This document shows positions 8,738 to 18,489 of a stretch of 64,000 nucleotides of DNA, piece by piece. This stretch comes from Aliivibrio fischeri ATCC 7744 = JCM 18803 = DSM 507. Its GTDB lineage: Bacteria > Pseudomonadota > Gammaproteobacteria > Enterobacterales > Vibrionaceae. Location of the stretch: the NCBI RefSeq assembly GCF_023983475.1, contig NZ_CP092712.1, positions 1,922,001-1,986,000 of the forward strand. Direction: 5' to 3'. The notes beneath the pieces were generated by a model. The model worked only from the letters and a program-made list of their open reading frames with translations. It had not been told where the DNA came from and did no database searches. The first letter of the stretch is position 1, and every line of letters starts with the position of its first letter. The position numbers were made by a program, and so were the translations under genes.

Positions 8738-9481
8738 TTATAAATTCATAACAAAGCCGAGACGAATTGCATAATCATTTTCACGATTACCATTAGAATC
8801 TACGTAAGTTTCATCTACTGATACTAGCTCCATATATGGAGTCCATGTATCATCAATTTTATAATTAATCATCACGGTATGCTCCCAGTAATCATCACGA
8901 CCAGTACCTTGATCAACACCATCTTGATAACGATAACGAGGATTATACATTAAACCCACATCACCAAAGCTTTTCGATACCCAAAGGTCAAATTGATTCG
9001 ATGCACCTCGAGTTGTACCGCTTCCATCAAGATAATTTTTACCGTTTTCATCATTAGACCAATTGTAACGATATCGGCCAGTCACTGAGATACCATTATC
9101 AAAATTCGTCCCTAACTTTAAGTATGGTCGGTATTCGGTCCAATTTGGTGCCGTTACCATAACTAGACCAGGAGACCAATACCAATCTTCATTAATGTTA
9201 AACTTATATGTCGCTTCAAATTCTTGAGCTGCGGCCTTCAAACCATTTTTATTAGAATCGTTTGAATCGTTTCCAGCAAAATAAGCATCGTTATGAATTT
9301 GCGCAGCCTCGGCACTGAAATAAAATCCAGTATCAAATGTATGCATAAATTTAACGCGACTATCTTTAATATCTGATGCAGTATTATTACCAAATCGAAC
9401 ATCAAGTTTTGTTTCGCTAGCAATTGTAGGATTTGCTGTTAGTGCAATAAGAGTCGAACAAAGTAGGGCTTTAATTTTCAT
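8738..9481 (-). CDS. KdgM-family outer-membrane porin
   Basis: 247 residues from the ATG at 9481, which has AAGG six bases upstream and is followed at once by a clear signal peptide (KIKALLCSTLIALTANPTIA, cleaved near residue 21). The longer frame to 9544 adds an unlikely 21-residue leader. The mature part alternates beta-strands and turns rich in aromatic residues (DVRFGN, YRYNWSND, YNPRYRYQDG, DDTWTPYMELV), as in KdgM monomeric porins of 12 strands and ~230 residues that pass acidic oligosaccharides such as oligogalacturonates. Next to a locus predicted to use an acidic glycoside (mannosyl- or glucosylglycerate), it may be the outer-membrane entry for that compound. The family call is good; the cargo is inferred. 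Confidence 0.8.
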   Translation of the reverse strand: MKIKALLCSTLIALTANPTIASETKLDVRFGNNTASDIKDSRVKFMHTFDTGFYFSAEAAQIHNDAYFAGNDSNDSNKNGLKAAAQEFEATYKFNINEDWYWSPGLVMVTAPNWTEYRPYLKLGTNFDNGISVTGRYRYNWSNDENGKNYLDGSGTTRGASNQFDLWVSKSFGDVGLMYNPRYRYQDGVDQGTGRDDYWEHTVMINYKIDDTWTPYMELVSVDETYVDSNGNRENDYAIRLGFVMNL

Positions 9482-9651
9482 TTTTGACCTTTTATAAATT
9501 ATTTTTGCAAAGGATAACTGTTCATGGCCACTATATATATTCACTCTTTTCCTTGTAAAAAGTATTATCGTACAAACGGTGTATTAGGGTGCTACTTGAA
9601 CATCAATCACACTTATTTGGCGAAAAATAAAAGGAATGTGGAAATTTAAAT

Positions 9652-9682
9652 AAAAAAAAACAGTAACTCTAATTACTGTTTT
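9652..9682 (-). terminator. Terminator of menE (men operon end)
   Basis: On the minus strand an ACAGTAA/TTACTGT hairpin with a short loop is followed by a run of nine T. It lies about 25 bases beyond the menE stop. Confidence 0.85.
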
Positions 9683-9705
9683 AATATTTTCTTTATAAGT
9701 TCCGA

Positions 9706-11091
9706 TTACGAATCAACCCACTCTTTAACCAATTTACGTGAAATTTTAATGCCAGAAATAAGCAAATGTTCTGGCATGATTTCATAACGTATCGGTTGCT
9801 CAAATTTAGCCAATTTATCTTGAGTAAACTCGACTAACTTAGCAGGAATTTTGCCTGTGTTTGAAACAAGAACGGCAACAGGTCGTTGTCCATACTCCTC
9901 ATCAGGCACATCGACAACAATCACATTATCGATCTCATGATGTGTCAGTAGCACTTGCTCTATTTTTTCAGGATGGATATTTTCGCCACCAGAAATAAAC
10001 ATGTTATCAGCACGTCCGTGAATATGGAGCTCAGCATTAATCACAGAACCAAGATCCTTAGTCTCAAACCAGCCATCTTCGTTCGCTACATCAATAATGC
10101 CTGAAGAGCGATAATAGCCTAGAGTTAAACTCTCTCCTTTTACCCACACTTCGCCTTCTTCAATACGTAATTCTCGATAAGGCAGAACATTCCCTACTCC
10201 TGGCTCACCATCTGCTCTTTTTGCTGTTACGGTTGAGCCCATCTCGGTCATACCATAACCGAGCCAACATTCGACGCCCTGTTTTTGCGCAGCTATTGTT
10301 AATTCGGTTGGAATAACACTACCACCTAGTAGAACACGTTTTAATGCGAGCTGAGATGTTTCACCACTATCTAAGATACGTTGCAGTTGAGTTGGAACTA
10401 ACGACGCATGCGTAACACCAGCTAAATCATTCAGTAAGCCTTGCTCTGTTGGCATAACCAGCATTCCGCCAGAAAGTAACCAACGCCAAACAATAGCTAA
10501 GCCTGAAACATGAAATAAAGGCAGTGATACCAGCCAAGAATCACTGACATCAAAGTGTAACCAACTTAATAAACCAGCGGCTGAGTGTAAGTGGTTACTT
10601 GCACTGTGCGCGACAGCTTTAGGGTTTCCCGTTGAGCCTGATGTAAACGTTAATGTTGCTAAACGAGTTGGTTGCCATGTAGCTGCTACTGCGCCATATT
10701 CTGCGTTTATCAGTTGCAAATGATGCCATGTACCAGAGATGGTCTCTTGACCTTCACCAAACCAAATATGATTAGCAGCAATGCTAGTAACTAATTGGTG
10801 CAGCTGTTTGCTCGGTGTCTTTGGATTAATTGCAGCAAAGCGAGCTCCAATACGAACAGAGGCCAGCTGCAACCAAATTAATTCTATGCAGTTTTTAGCA
10901 ATGCCAACAATAACATCATCACGCTTAACGCCTTGCTGAAGAAGACCATTAGCATAACGGTTGGTTTGTGTAGACACTTCACTCCATGTCCACACTTTAT
11001 CGCCATCACGCAATGCAATGTCTAATTCTCGCTCTTCACTCCACTTAACCCAAGGCCAAGTCGTGAATGCTGGTGAGATCAGTTTTCCCAT
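9706..11091 (-). CDS. menE: o-Succinylbenzoate-CoA ligase
   Basis: 461 residues, normal for MenE. It is an AMP-forming acyl-CoA synthetase: the phosphate-binding loop TFTSGSTGNPKAVAHS, the YGMTEMG motif and the late GRADNMFISGGENIHP block are all present. It activates o-succinylbenzoate to its CoA ester before MenB ring closure in menaquinone synthesis (cytoplasm). It is the last gene of the men cluster, and its start overlaps the end of menC by 13 bases, pointing to translational coupling. Confidence 0.96.
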   Translation of the reverse strand: MGKLISPAFTTWPWVKWSEERELDIALRDGDKVWTWSEVSTQTNRYANGLLQQGVKRDDVIVGIAKNCIELIWLQLASVRIGARFAAINPKTPSKQLHQLVTSIAANHIWFGEGQETISGTWHHLQLINAEYGAVAATWQPTRLATLTFTSGSTGNPKAVAHSASNHLHSAAGLLSWLHFDVSDSWLVSLPLFHVSGLAIVWRWLLSGGMLVMPTEQGLLNDLAGVTHASLVPTQLQRILDSGETSQLALKRVLLGGSVIPTELTIAAQKQGVECWLGYGMTEMGSTVTAKRADGEPGVGNVLPYRELRIEEGEVWVKGESLTLGYYRSSGIIDVANEDGWFETKDLGSVINAELHIHGRADNMFISGGENIHPEKIEQVLLTHHEIDNVIVVDVPDEEYGQRPVAVLVSNTGKIPAKLVEFTQDKLAKFEQPIRYEIMPEHLLISGIKISRKLVKEWVDS

Positions 11092-12053
11092 ATCACCTCG
11101 AGATCAGCCAATTGTGCCACTGGTAAGTCACAATTAGGCCAAGAAGTATGTAGCTGCATTTTAAACAGATCGATAGTATCTAAACCCGGAATCGTTTCTG
11201 GTGTTTTCCAAGCGGCTAATCGTGCAAGTTGTGTTAATGCCAAACTAGATTCAATGCTTGAGCTGATCACCGCTTGCATGCCTAATTGGTGCGCTTGTTC
11301 AATTAACGAAATACACTTTTCAACAGAACCGACTAATGTTGGCTTGATGACAATAGCAGCAACACCTTCTTGAGTTTCAACAGTAAAACCATCATCACGT
11401 ACGGTTTCATCCCATGCGATTGCAATATTTGTGGCTTTAGAGAAAGCTAAACTCTCTTCTGGTGTAGTACATGGTTCTTCTAAGAATTCGATACGAGAAC
11501 GAAATTGTGGATGTACGTAATTAGCAAATTGCTCTGCTTTCTTTGTAGTCCAGCCACGGTTGGCATCAAGGCGTAAAGAGAGATCAGAAATCAGTTCTAA
11601 AAACATATTCACAACCATGCCATCACGAATAGGTTCGTATAAACCCACTTTGATTTTGGCTATTTTCTTACCGCTCATTTCATTAAGCTTAACAACCAAG
11701 TCATCAGGATCGCCAGAACACAAAGGTGCAGCTTGGTAGTTACCTTCTTGTGGCAACTGTTTTTCAAGCTCTAACAAAGCCATGCTAAAGCCAAATGCAA
11801 CTGATGGGCAGTTTGAATCAAGATCCAACTCTTCACTGTTTAACCATGATTGAGTTAATGAAATTAAATCTTCACGAGCTTGTTCTAGCGTTTCTTGGCT
11901 GAATTCAGGTAAAGGCGCAACCTCACCTCTTGCTGTATGTATTCCATCACTTAACTCAATGACCAATCCATCTCTCTGCTGAAGACGTTGTTCACGAAGA
12001 ATTACTCCACTGTCCATAGGGAGTTGGTATTGATAGATCTTGGCTGTTTTCAT
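11079..12053 (-). CDS. menC: o-Succinylbenzoate synthase
   Basis: 324 residues, an enolase-superfamily enzyme of menaquinone synthesis that dehydrates SHCHC to o-succinylbenzoate. The catalytic lysine of the KIKVGL block, the metal ligands in LDANRGW, EEPC and AWDET, and the second lysine of VIKPTLVG are in the expected order. It overlaps menE by 13 bases. It is separated from menB by 75 bases that carry a terminator-like hairpin, so menCE may be expressed at a lower level or from its own promoter. Confidence 0.96.
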   Translation of the reverse strand: MKTAKIYQYQLPMDSGVILREQRLQQRDGLVIELSDGIHTARGEVAPLPEFSQETLEQAREDLISLTQSWLNSEELDLDSNCPSVAFGFSMALLELEKQLPQEGNYQAAPLCSGDPDDLVVKLNEMSGKKIAKIKVGLYEPIRDGMVVNMFLELISDLSLRLDANRGWTTKKAEQFANYVHPQFRSRIEFLEEPCTTPEESLAFSKATNIAIAWDETVRDDGFTVETQEGVAAIVIKPTLVGSVEKCISLIEQAHQLGMQAVISSSIESSLALTQLARLAAWKTPETIPGLDTIDLFKMQLHTSWPNCDLPVAQLADLEVIWEN

Positions 12054-12074
12054 CTCTTACTCCAACCAATAAAA

Positions 12075-12100
12075 GAAAAAAGAGACTCAAAGGAGCCTCT
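12075..12100 (-). terminator. Terminator-like hairpin inside the men operon
   Basis: On the minus strand AGAGGCTC and GAGTCTCT pair (one G-T wobble) around a CTTT loop, followed directly by six T. It lies between menB and menC. It may cause partial termination, as nothing else separates the six genes. Confidence 0.7.
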
Positions 12101-12128
12101 AATACTTAATTGAATCTGTAACAGCGAA

Positions 12129-12992
12129 TTATGGGTTACGAGGGAATTTATCGAAGTCTGGACGACGTTTTTCGTTAAACGCGTTACGACCCTCTTGGCC
12201 TTCTTCTGTCATGTAGAACATCATTGTTGCGTTACCCGCTAACTCTTGAAGACCTGCTTGGCCATCACAATCAGCATTTAGTGCCGCTTTTAGACAACGT
12301 AATGCCATTGGGCTATGTTGCAGCGTTTCACGACACCAACGAACCGTTTCTTTTTCTAGATCAGCAACAGGAACAACCGTGTTTACTAGACCCATATCCA
12401 ACGCTTCTTGAGCATCGTAGAAACGGCAAAGGAACCAGATTTCACGAGCTTTCTTTTGACCAACGATGCGAGCCATATAAGAAGCCCCCCAACCACCGTC
12501 AAAAGAACCTACTTTAGGTCCTGTTTGACCAAACTGTGCATTTTCAGCAGCAATGGTTAAGTCACACATCATATGAAGAACATGGCCACCACCAACTGCG
12601 TAACCTGCTACTGCAGCAATCACTGGTTTTGGACAAGTACGGATTTGACGTTGGAAATCCAATACGTTTAAGTGGTGTGTACCGCTGTCATCACGGTAAC
12701 CGCCGTAATCGCCACGGATCTTCTGATCGCCACCTGAACAGAATGCGTCTTCACCTAAACCAGTTAAGATGATCACACCGACTTTTTCATCGTAGCGTGC
12801 ATCTGCTAACGCATCGATCATCTCTTTTACTGTGCCCGGACGAAATGCATTACGCACTTGTGGACGAGCAATCGTAATTTTTGCGATACCATCTGCTGAT
12901 TTGTGGTATTGAATGTCTTCGTATTGCGCAGTGCAATCTGTCCAATTTACTGGAGCGTAAAGTTCTTCTTCTGAAATGCCAACAGTTCTTGC
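12129..12992 (-). CDS. menB: 1,4-Dihydroxy-2-naphthoyl-CoA synthase
   Basis: 287 residues from the ATG at 12992. A crotonase-fold enzyme that closes the ring of o-succinylbenzoyl-CoA. Signature blocks are intact: [12 protein letters not shown] (oxyanion and substrate loop), [24 protein letters not shown] and the C-terminal [12 protein letters not shown]. An upstream in-frame ATG at 13010, overlapping menH by 10 bases, would add six residues; the 12992 start is preferred because the protein then begins [16 protein letters not shown], the beginning remembered for other Vibrio MenB proteins, and GGA lies ten bases before it. Either start leaves the enzyme unchanged. Confidence 0.95.
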   Translation of the reverse strand, partial: ARTVGISEEELYAPVNWTDCTAQYEDIQYHKSADGIAKITIARPQVRNAFRPGTVKEMIDALADARYDEKVGVIILTGLGEDAFCSGGDQKIRGDYGGYRDDSGTHHLNVLDFQRQIRTCPKPVIAAVAGYAVGGGHVLHMMCDLTIAAENAQFGQTGPKVGSFDGGWGASYMARIVGQKKAREIWFLCRFYDAQEALDMGLVNTVVPVADLEKETVRWCRETLQHSPMALRCLKAALNADCDGQAGLQELAGNATMMFYMTEEGQEGRNAFNEKRRPDFDKFPRNP

Positions 12993-13000
12993 CATGGGAT

Positions 13001-13795
13001 TTATGTCCATTGTTGTAAGAATGTATTAAGTACATGTGTAAAGCGTTCGGGCTGTTCCACATGAGCGTTATGCCCTGCCTGAGCAATGATTTGATACGTT
13101 AATTGACTTTGCTCAGCCAAGTGTTGAAATTTTTTATCTGCTTCACCGCAAATATAAAGAATTGGAATGGTGCTACGATGTAATGCATCAAGCAAATATG
13201 GTTGCTTAGCAAGTGACGTAGATCTCAACATCATTCCAATTGCGTGCCCAAGATTATCACTTCTCTTGGTTACTAAAACTTGTCTTTGCTCAGGGTTTAG
13301 TGAAGAAAACACCGCTTGTTGATACCAATTGTCTAAAACATCAACAATAGGTAGTTCTTCAAAGCGCTTTGCCCATTGAATATCATTTGCCAAGCGCAGC
13401 TGCTTTTCTTCTTCTGAAACTAAGCCAAAGTTTCCACCTTCAATGCACAGTCCTTTCACTTCTATCGAAGAAGGCAAAGAATACATCGCATGAAGATACA
13501 TCGCTAATCGCCCACCCAACGAGTACCCAACAAAGATAAAGGTCTGATAAGGTGATTTTTCCAATTGTTCAACAATCAACTGGCAGCTCTGTTCAAATCC
13601 CTCATTGTGATCCAATAAGGTTAATTGACTGTTTCCATGTCCTGGAAGATCAATTAATAATACTGGATGCGTTTTTGCAACCTTTGTAGCAATGCTTGAC
13701 CAATCTTTCGTTGATCCTAACAAACCATGTAAAAATACCACACAAGGTTGAGTGGTATTTTTCATTGTTTCTAATTGTTTAGAATAAAGCGGCAT
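13001..13795 (-). CDS. menH: 2-Succinyl-6-hydroxy-2,4-cyclohexadiene-1-carboxylate synthase
   Basis: 264 residues. An alpha/beta hydrolase with [10 protein letters not shown] near the N-terminus, the nucleophile serine in GYSLGGRLA, an acid in ICGEADKKF and the histidine in [11 protein letters not shown]. MenH eliminates pyruvate from SEPHCHC in menaquinone synthesis. The first ATG overlaps menD by 17 bases; another ATG ten codons in (MKNTTQP) is possible. The position between menD and menB fixes its role better than sequence alone. Confidence 0.93.
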   Translation of the reverse strand: MPLYSKQLETMKNTTQPCVVFLHGLLGSTKDWSSIATKVAKTHPVLLIDLPGHGNSQLTLLDHNEGFEQSCQLIVEQLEKSPYQTFIFVGYSLGGRLAMYLHAMYSLPSSIEVKGLCIEGGNFGLVSEEEKQLRLANDIQWAKRFEELPIVDVLDNWYQQAVFSSLNPEQRQVLVTKRSDNLGHAIGMMLRSTSLAKQPYLLDALHRSTIPILYICGEADKKFQHLAEQSQLTYQIIAQAGHNAHVEQPERFTHVLNTFLQQWT

Positions 13796-15512
13796 GCTGA
13801 ATGGTCTGAAAAAGACGTGTTAGCTCTTCACCAGATTGACCTGCTGGTGTATTGATCTCAATTAAATGAATACCCTTTTCCAAACCATCGTTAATCATCG
13901 ACATGGCACAGCTTAGTGTTTCTGGCCTATGATAGGACAGACCAAACATCGCAGCAGCATGACTAAACTCTAGCTGATGAGGCATACGATAGAAATCATC
14001 TTTCTTTTTCTCATTCACGGGTAATAAATCAAAAATACCACCGCCATCGTTATTCATCACCACAACAACCATAGGTTGCGTCGCTTGCTTTAATAACGCT
14101 AAAGAATTCAAATCATAAAGTAATGACGTATCCCCAACTAAAGCGAGTAACGGTTTATCATTAGCTAACTGAACCCCAACGGTTGTAGCCACTAAACCAT
14201 CAATACCTGACGCACCACGGTTGGTATATACATCCTTTTGGCTCAGCTCACCTGTCATGTCCAATAAACGAACGATCAAGCTGTTACCAATAAACCAATC
14301 ACAGTCATTGGCTTTTTGGCCTACGGTAAGCGCAAAGCTTAATTCAGATAATGTTTCGCTATTGCACGCCATAGAACGAGCCAGTGCCAATGCATTCTGT
14401 GATGCCACTTTAAGAGATTCACTCCAATGGACAGATGGCGCATGGTCAAATACACAATCTCTATCAGCAAGGCTGTCTGCATGTGTTTGGCACCAAGTTG
14501 AAATATCAGCACGATAACGAACATGCGCATGACAACTTTCGTTTAATAACTCACTATGAGGATCTATTAAATAATAGGCCTGTTGGTAGTTTTTCAACCA
14601 TGCACCCAAACGTTTTGATACTAATCGAGCACCAAATTGCAAAACGCACTCAACTTCGGATAACAACTCAAAACACGCATTATTTTGTAGCCACAAATCG
14701 TAATGTGCCCACTCTGAATAATAACCTGATTGTGGATCTGCCAATACTGGCCAACCAAGCTCTTTTGCTAACTGTGCTGCGCAATTTGCTTCTTCTAAAG
14801 AAACTTTACCGATAATCACAACCCCTTTCTTACGTGCTGTTTGCATCCAGTTAGGTGATAACGTTACGTGAGAAAAATATGGTGTTTGTTCGATATAAGA
14901 AGAAGACTTTGCTTTCCAATTCTGAATAGGCGTTAAATAATCAACAAGAAGGCTATCGTCTTTTTTACCATAAAACGGCTCAGGAAAAGGACAATTAATA
15001 TGAATAGCCCCCCCCTGCTCTTGTTGAATAAAGCACGCTTGATCAAGACGACTTAATAACCACTGTGCCGGCACGTTTTGATTTGGAGAAGGTAATTGAA
15101 GCGAATGGCAAACGTGTGACGAGAAGATACCTTGTTGATTAATCGCTTGGTTCGCACCACAGTTAATCAGCTCTACAGGGCGATCAGCGGTGAGTAACAC
15201 GAGTTTTTCTTTGGTTAACCCCGACTCAGCCACTGATGGCAATAAATTAGCGACAGCTGTACCTGAAGTAACAATAACAGCAACAGGATCATTGGATGCT
15301 TTAGCAATACCTAAAGCCAAAAAGCCCAAGCCACGCTCATCAAAATGGGTATGGATGGATAAAAGAGCATGTTCAGAAGCGGCAAGAGTTAGTGGAGTCG
15401 AACGCGAGCCCGGAGCGATGCAAATATGCTTTACTCCATTTCGAACTAACTCCTCAATAATTAACTCAGCCCAAACTTGATTTAGCATTACTTGCTGCTC
15501 AGGTTGCATCAT
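13779..15512 (-). CDS. menD: SEPHCHC synthase (thiamine-diphosphate dependent)
   Basis: 577 residues, a complete MenD. N-terminal thiamine-diphosphate domain with the catalytic-type block CIAPGSRSTPLTLAA; C-terminal cofactor motif GDTSLLYDLNSL followed by NNDGGGIF. It joins isochorismate and 2-oxoglutarate with loss of CO2. The start ATG overlaps the menF stop in an ATGA arrangement, so the two are translationally coupled. Confidence 0.96.
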   Translation of the reverse strand: MMQPEQQVMLNQVWAELIIEELVRNGVKHICIAPGSRSTPLTLAASEHALLSIHTHFDERGLGFLALGIAKASNDPVAVIVTSGTAVANLLPSVAESGLTKEKLVLLTADRPVELINCGANQAINQQGIFSSHVCHSLQLPSPNQNVPAQWLLSRLDQACFIQQEQGGAIHINCPFPEPFYGKKDDSLLVDYLTPIQNWKAKSSSYIEQTPYFSHVTLSPNWMQTARKKGVVIIGKVSLEEANCAAQLAKELGWPVLADPQSGYYSEWAHYDLWLQNNACFELLSEVECVLQFGARLVSKRLGAWLKNYQQAYYLIDPHSELLNESCHAHVRYRADISTWCQTHADSLADRDCVFDHAPSVHWSESLKVASQNALALARSMACNSETLSELSFALTVGQKANDCDWFIGNSLIVRLLDMTGELSQKDVYTNRGASGIDGLVATTVGVQLANDKPLLALVGDTSLLYDLNSLALLKQATQPMVVVVMNNDGGGIFDLLPVNEKKKDDFYRMPHQLEFSHAAAMFGLSYHRPETLSCAMSMINDGLEKGIHLIEINTPAGQSGEELTRLFQTIQHAALF

Positions 15513-16831
15513 GCGACTTGCGACTCCGTGATATCTGAACTCACATTAGTATCAGATTCTAATAAGGTACATAAAGTAGAAGTTTTTCTATCTAATTCGT
15601 CCCATTCACTGCTTGGCTCTGAACCTGGAACAATACCTGCACCTGCAAATAAATGAAGTTTATTACCCATAACCAAAGCACTGCGAATAGCAACACAAAA
15701 TTCACTGCGCTGTTGACTCAAGAAACCAACTGCACCGCTATACCAACCACGGGCAAAGGGTTCATTATCAATAATGAAATCCAAAGCCGACATACGAGGT
15801 AACCCTGCGATGGCTGCCGTTGGTTGTAAATTATCAAGTAATTGAGAGTCACTGCATTCCGCATTAATTTCAGCAGAAATAGGACGTTTTAAATGCTGAA
15901 CTTTGCGTAATTTCACCAATTCAGATGATTCTGCAACGTTCATTGAAAGACTGAACTTAGATAAACGGTGAACAATATCGTCCACCACTAAACGGTTTTC
16001 ATACTGGTTTTTCTTATCAGCAATTAACCATGAGGCCAATTGATTATCTTCTTCTTCATCATGACCACGCCTAATCGTGCCTGCTAATGCTTCGGTTTTA
16101 AGCGCATAACCATTACGTACATACAAACGCTCAGGTGTAGAACCAATAAAACAATGCTCGCTGTCTAACGCCATCATAAAATGAAAACTATGGCTGTTAG
16201 CTTGACGGCTGGCTTTTAAAAATTGAGCAGAAGATAAATTTTGATCGAGAGTCAATGTGGTTTTACGCGCTAACACCACTTTTTCAAATTGTTTATTTGA
16301 AATTGCAGTGAGTGCTTTATTCACCATATTAGACCAATCTGCTTTTTCAGGCGTATTGATGCGCTGAGTTACTCGACAATGCAATTCAGATAAACATTCA
16401 AACTCTTCTGTCATTTTATTTAAGGTAGAGAGCAAACGAGAATTATCATCTGACAAGTTCACCATAAGATTCCATGATGAACCCAAACGCGTAATTTCTA
16501 CTTGAGGAAGAAAAAAGAAAGAAGACATACAGCGACGATTGCGCTCAGTTCGACCATCAAAAGAGCGACCACCCCAAATACGTTGTTGAGGTGCGAGAAC
16601 TTTTTGAGCGGTACTAGGATCGGTAAACGTCTTAACTTGACCCAATACTGCCACTTCTTCTTCACCGTCACGTGATTGCCAATAAAACTTAGGAAATACA
16701 GGTTGTGCTTCTAACCAATCAATTAGCTGCTCACCAATAGACCAATCCAGTTTTAAAGAAATTGTATGGGATGTTGTTGCCTGTGTAATTTGATGACGAA
16801 TCGATTCAATGGCATCTTGAAAAGTGGACAA
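15509..16831 (-). CDS. menF: Isochorismate synthase
   Basis: 440 residues. The chorismate-binding enzyme domain occupies the C-terminal ~260 residues, with KVVLARKT, EALAGTIRRG, HLKRPISAE, PTAAIAGLPR and the final AGAGIVPGSEPSSEWDE. It converts chorismate to isochorismate, the first step of menaquinone synthesis. It heads the men cluster, and the 383-base gap upstream must hold its promoter. An entC-type role in siderophore synthesis is unlikely with menD directly attached. Confidence 0.95.
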   Translation of the reverse strand: MSTFQDAIESIRHQITQATTSHTISLKLDWSIGEQLIDWLEAQPVFPKFYWQSRDGEEEVAVLGQVKTFTDPSTAQKVLAPQQRIWGGRSFDGRTERNRRCMSSFFFLPQVEITRLGSSWNLMVNLSDDNSRLLSTLNKMTEEFECLSELHCRVTQRINTPEKADWSNMVNKALTAISNKQFEKVVLARKTTLTLDQNLSSAQFLKASRQANSHSFHFMMALDSEHCFIGSTPERLYVRNGYALKTEALAGTIRRGHDEEEDNQLASWLIADKKNQYENRLVVDDIVHRLSKFSLSMNVAESSELVKLRKVQHLKRPISAEINAECSDSQLLDNLQPTAAIAGLPRMSALDFIIDNEPFARGWYSGAVGFLSQQRSEFCVAIRSALVMGNKLHLFAGAGIVPGSEPSSEWDELDRKTSTLCTLLESDTNVSSDITESQVA

Positions 16832-17214
16832 ATTAACCTCTCTTGATCGTTTTCAGCCATCATGGCAACCGACTTGCACAAGCGGAATTGCTTGTTATTT
16901 CCTTGTATGAACTAGTGATTCTAGCAAAAGGTTTGTAAATAAAAAATAATTCACATCAATTGTATGTCTAAAAAATAAAACTCTTATCAAATTTTGCTTG
17001 TTTATGAAAATCTAAAACAAGAAAAGCAATACCTAAAAAATTCTTAAGCCACGCAAAAAAGGCGATGAAATTAAAAGAAGAGAAATTATCTATTTTTAGA
17101 TAGAAATATGGCAGAAGATGTTTTTACATGATTTTTTTCTAAAAATTGGTTCTCAGCCTATTAGAAATAGTGTAATTTGAATCTATATCGTTTTTATATC
17201 ATCAGGGTTTCACC
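16832..17214. other. Long divergent intergenic region between menF and alaA
   Basis: 383 bases, very AT-rich with many A tracts, holding the promoters of the divergent men operon and alaA. No coding frame with a ribosome site, no strong hairpin and no convincing CRP or FNR box was recognised by eye. Confidence 0.6.
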
Positions 17215-18429
17215 ATGCAAAATATTGGAATGTCATCAAAACTTAGCAGTGTATGCTACGACATCCGTGGTCCAGTTCTTAAACATGCTAAGCGAATGGA
17301 AGAAGAAGGCCACAAAATTCTTAAGTTAAATATTGGGAATCCAGCCCCATTTGGCTTTGACGCCCCTGATGAAATCCTTGTTGATGTGATTAAAAATCTA
17401 CCAACATCGCAAGGTTACTGTGATTCAAAAGGCATTTACTCAGCACGTAAAGCCGTTGTTCAGCACTATCAACGTCGCGGTCTATTAGATTTGGACGTAG
17501 AAGATGTTTACATCGGTAATGGTGCATCTGAGCTGATCGTTATGGCAATGCAAGCATTGTTAAATAATGGCGATGAGATGCTAGTTCCTGCTCCTGATTA
17601 CCCATTATGGACAGCGGCAGTGTCACTTTCAGGTGGTAAACCTGTGCATTACATGTGTGATGAAGGGGCAGATTGGTACCCAGATTTAGACGACATTAAA
17701 AAGAAAATCACACCAAACACTAAAGGTATCGTGTTAATTAACCCGAATAACCCAACAGGTGCGGTATACAGTCGTGATTTCTTACTGCAAGTTGTCGAAA
17801 TTGCACGTCAAAACAACCTAATCATTTTTGCTGATGAAATTTATGACAAAGTACTTTATGACGGTGCGGTTCATACTACATTGGCAACATTAGCACCTGA
17901 TATCTTAACGGTGACATTCAACGGCCTATCTAAAGCCTATCGTGTATGTGGTTTCCGTGGTGGTTGGATGTTCTTAAACGGTCCTAAAGATCACGCTCAA
18001 GGTTATATTGCTGGGTTGGATATGCTTGCTTCAATGCGCTTATGTGCAAACGTACCGATGCAACATGCGATTCAAACAGCGTTAGGTGGTTATCAAAGCA
18101 TTAATGAACTTCTGCTTCCAGGTGGTCGTTTATTAGAACAGCGTGATAAAGCGTATGACCTCATCACCCAAATTCCTGGTGTAAGTTGTGTGAAACCAAA
18201 AGGTGCAATGTATCTGTTCCCTAAACTTGATCCTAAGATGTACAAGATTAAAGATGATCAGAAGTTTGTGCTAGATTTCTTAATCAAAGAGAAGGTTCTA
18301 CTAGTTCAAGGAACTGGCTTTAACTGGCCAACACCTGATCACTTCCGTATCGTGACATTACCACGAGTTGATGATCTAGAAACCGCGATTGGTCGCCTAG
18401 AGCGCTTCCTACACACTTACAAGCAATAA
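17215..18429 (+). CDS. alaA: Alanine-forming glutamate-pyruvate aminotransferase
   Basis: 404 residues, matching E. coli AlaA (YfbQ, 405). Class I/II aminotransferase fold. The pyridoxal phosphate lysine is K240 in TFNGLSKAYRVCGFRGG; the INPNNPTGAVY loop and FADEIYDKV motif precede it. It makes alanine from pyruvate and glutamate in the cytoplasm. Monocistronic, with its own strong terminator downstream. Confidence is high from the complete N-terminus (SSKLSSVCYDIRGPV) typical of this subfamily. Confidence 0.95.
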   Translation: MQNIGMSSKLSSVCYDIRGPVLKHAKRMEEEGHKILKLNIGNPAPFGFDAPDEILVDVIKNLPTSQGYCDSKGIYSARKAVVQHYQRRGLLDLDVEDVYIGNGASELIVMAMQALLNNGDEMLVPAPDYPLWTAAVSLSGGKPVHYMCDEGADWYPDLDDIKKKITPNTKGIVLINPNNPTGAVYSRDFLLQVVEIARQNNLIIFADEIYDKVLYDGAVHTTLATLAPDILTVTFNGLSKAYRVCGFRGGWMFLNGPKDHAQGYIAGLDMLASMRLCANVPMQHAIQTALGGYQSINELLLPGGRLLEQRDKAYDLITQIPGVSCVKPKGAMYLFPKLDPKMYKIKDDQKFVLDFLIKEKVLLVQGTGFNWPTPDHFRIVTLPRVDDLETAIGRLERFLHTYKQ

Positions 18430-18450
18430 TTGTTCTTGTTATAAAATTCA

Positions 18451-18477
18451 AAAGCCTGCTCACTTGCAGGCTTTTTT
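18451..18477 (+). terminator. Terminator of alaA
   Basis: AAAGCCTGC and GCAGGCTTT form a perfect stem around a short loop, followed by six T on the plus strand. Confidence 0.9.
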
Positions 18478-18489
18478 ATGCAATAAATA

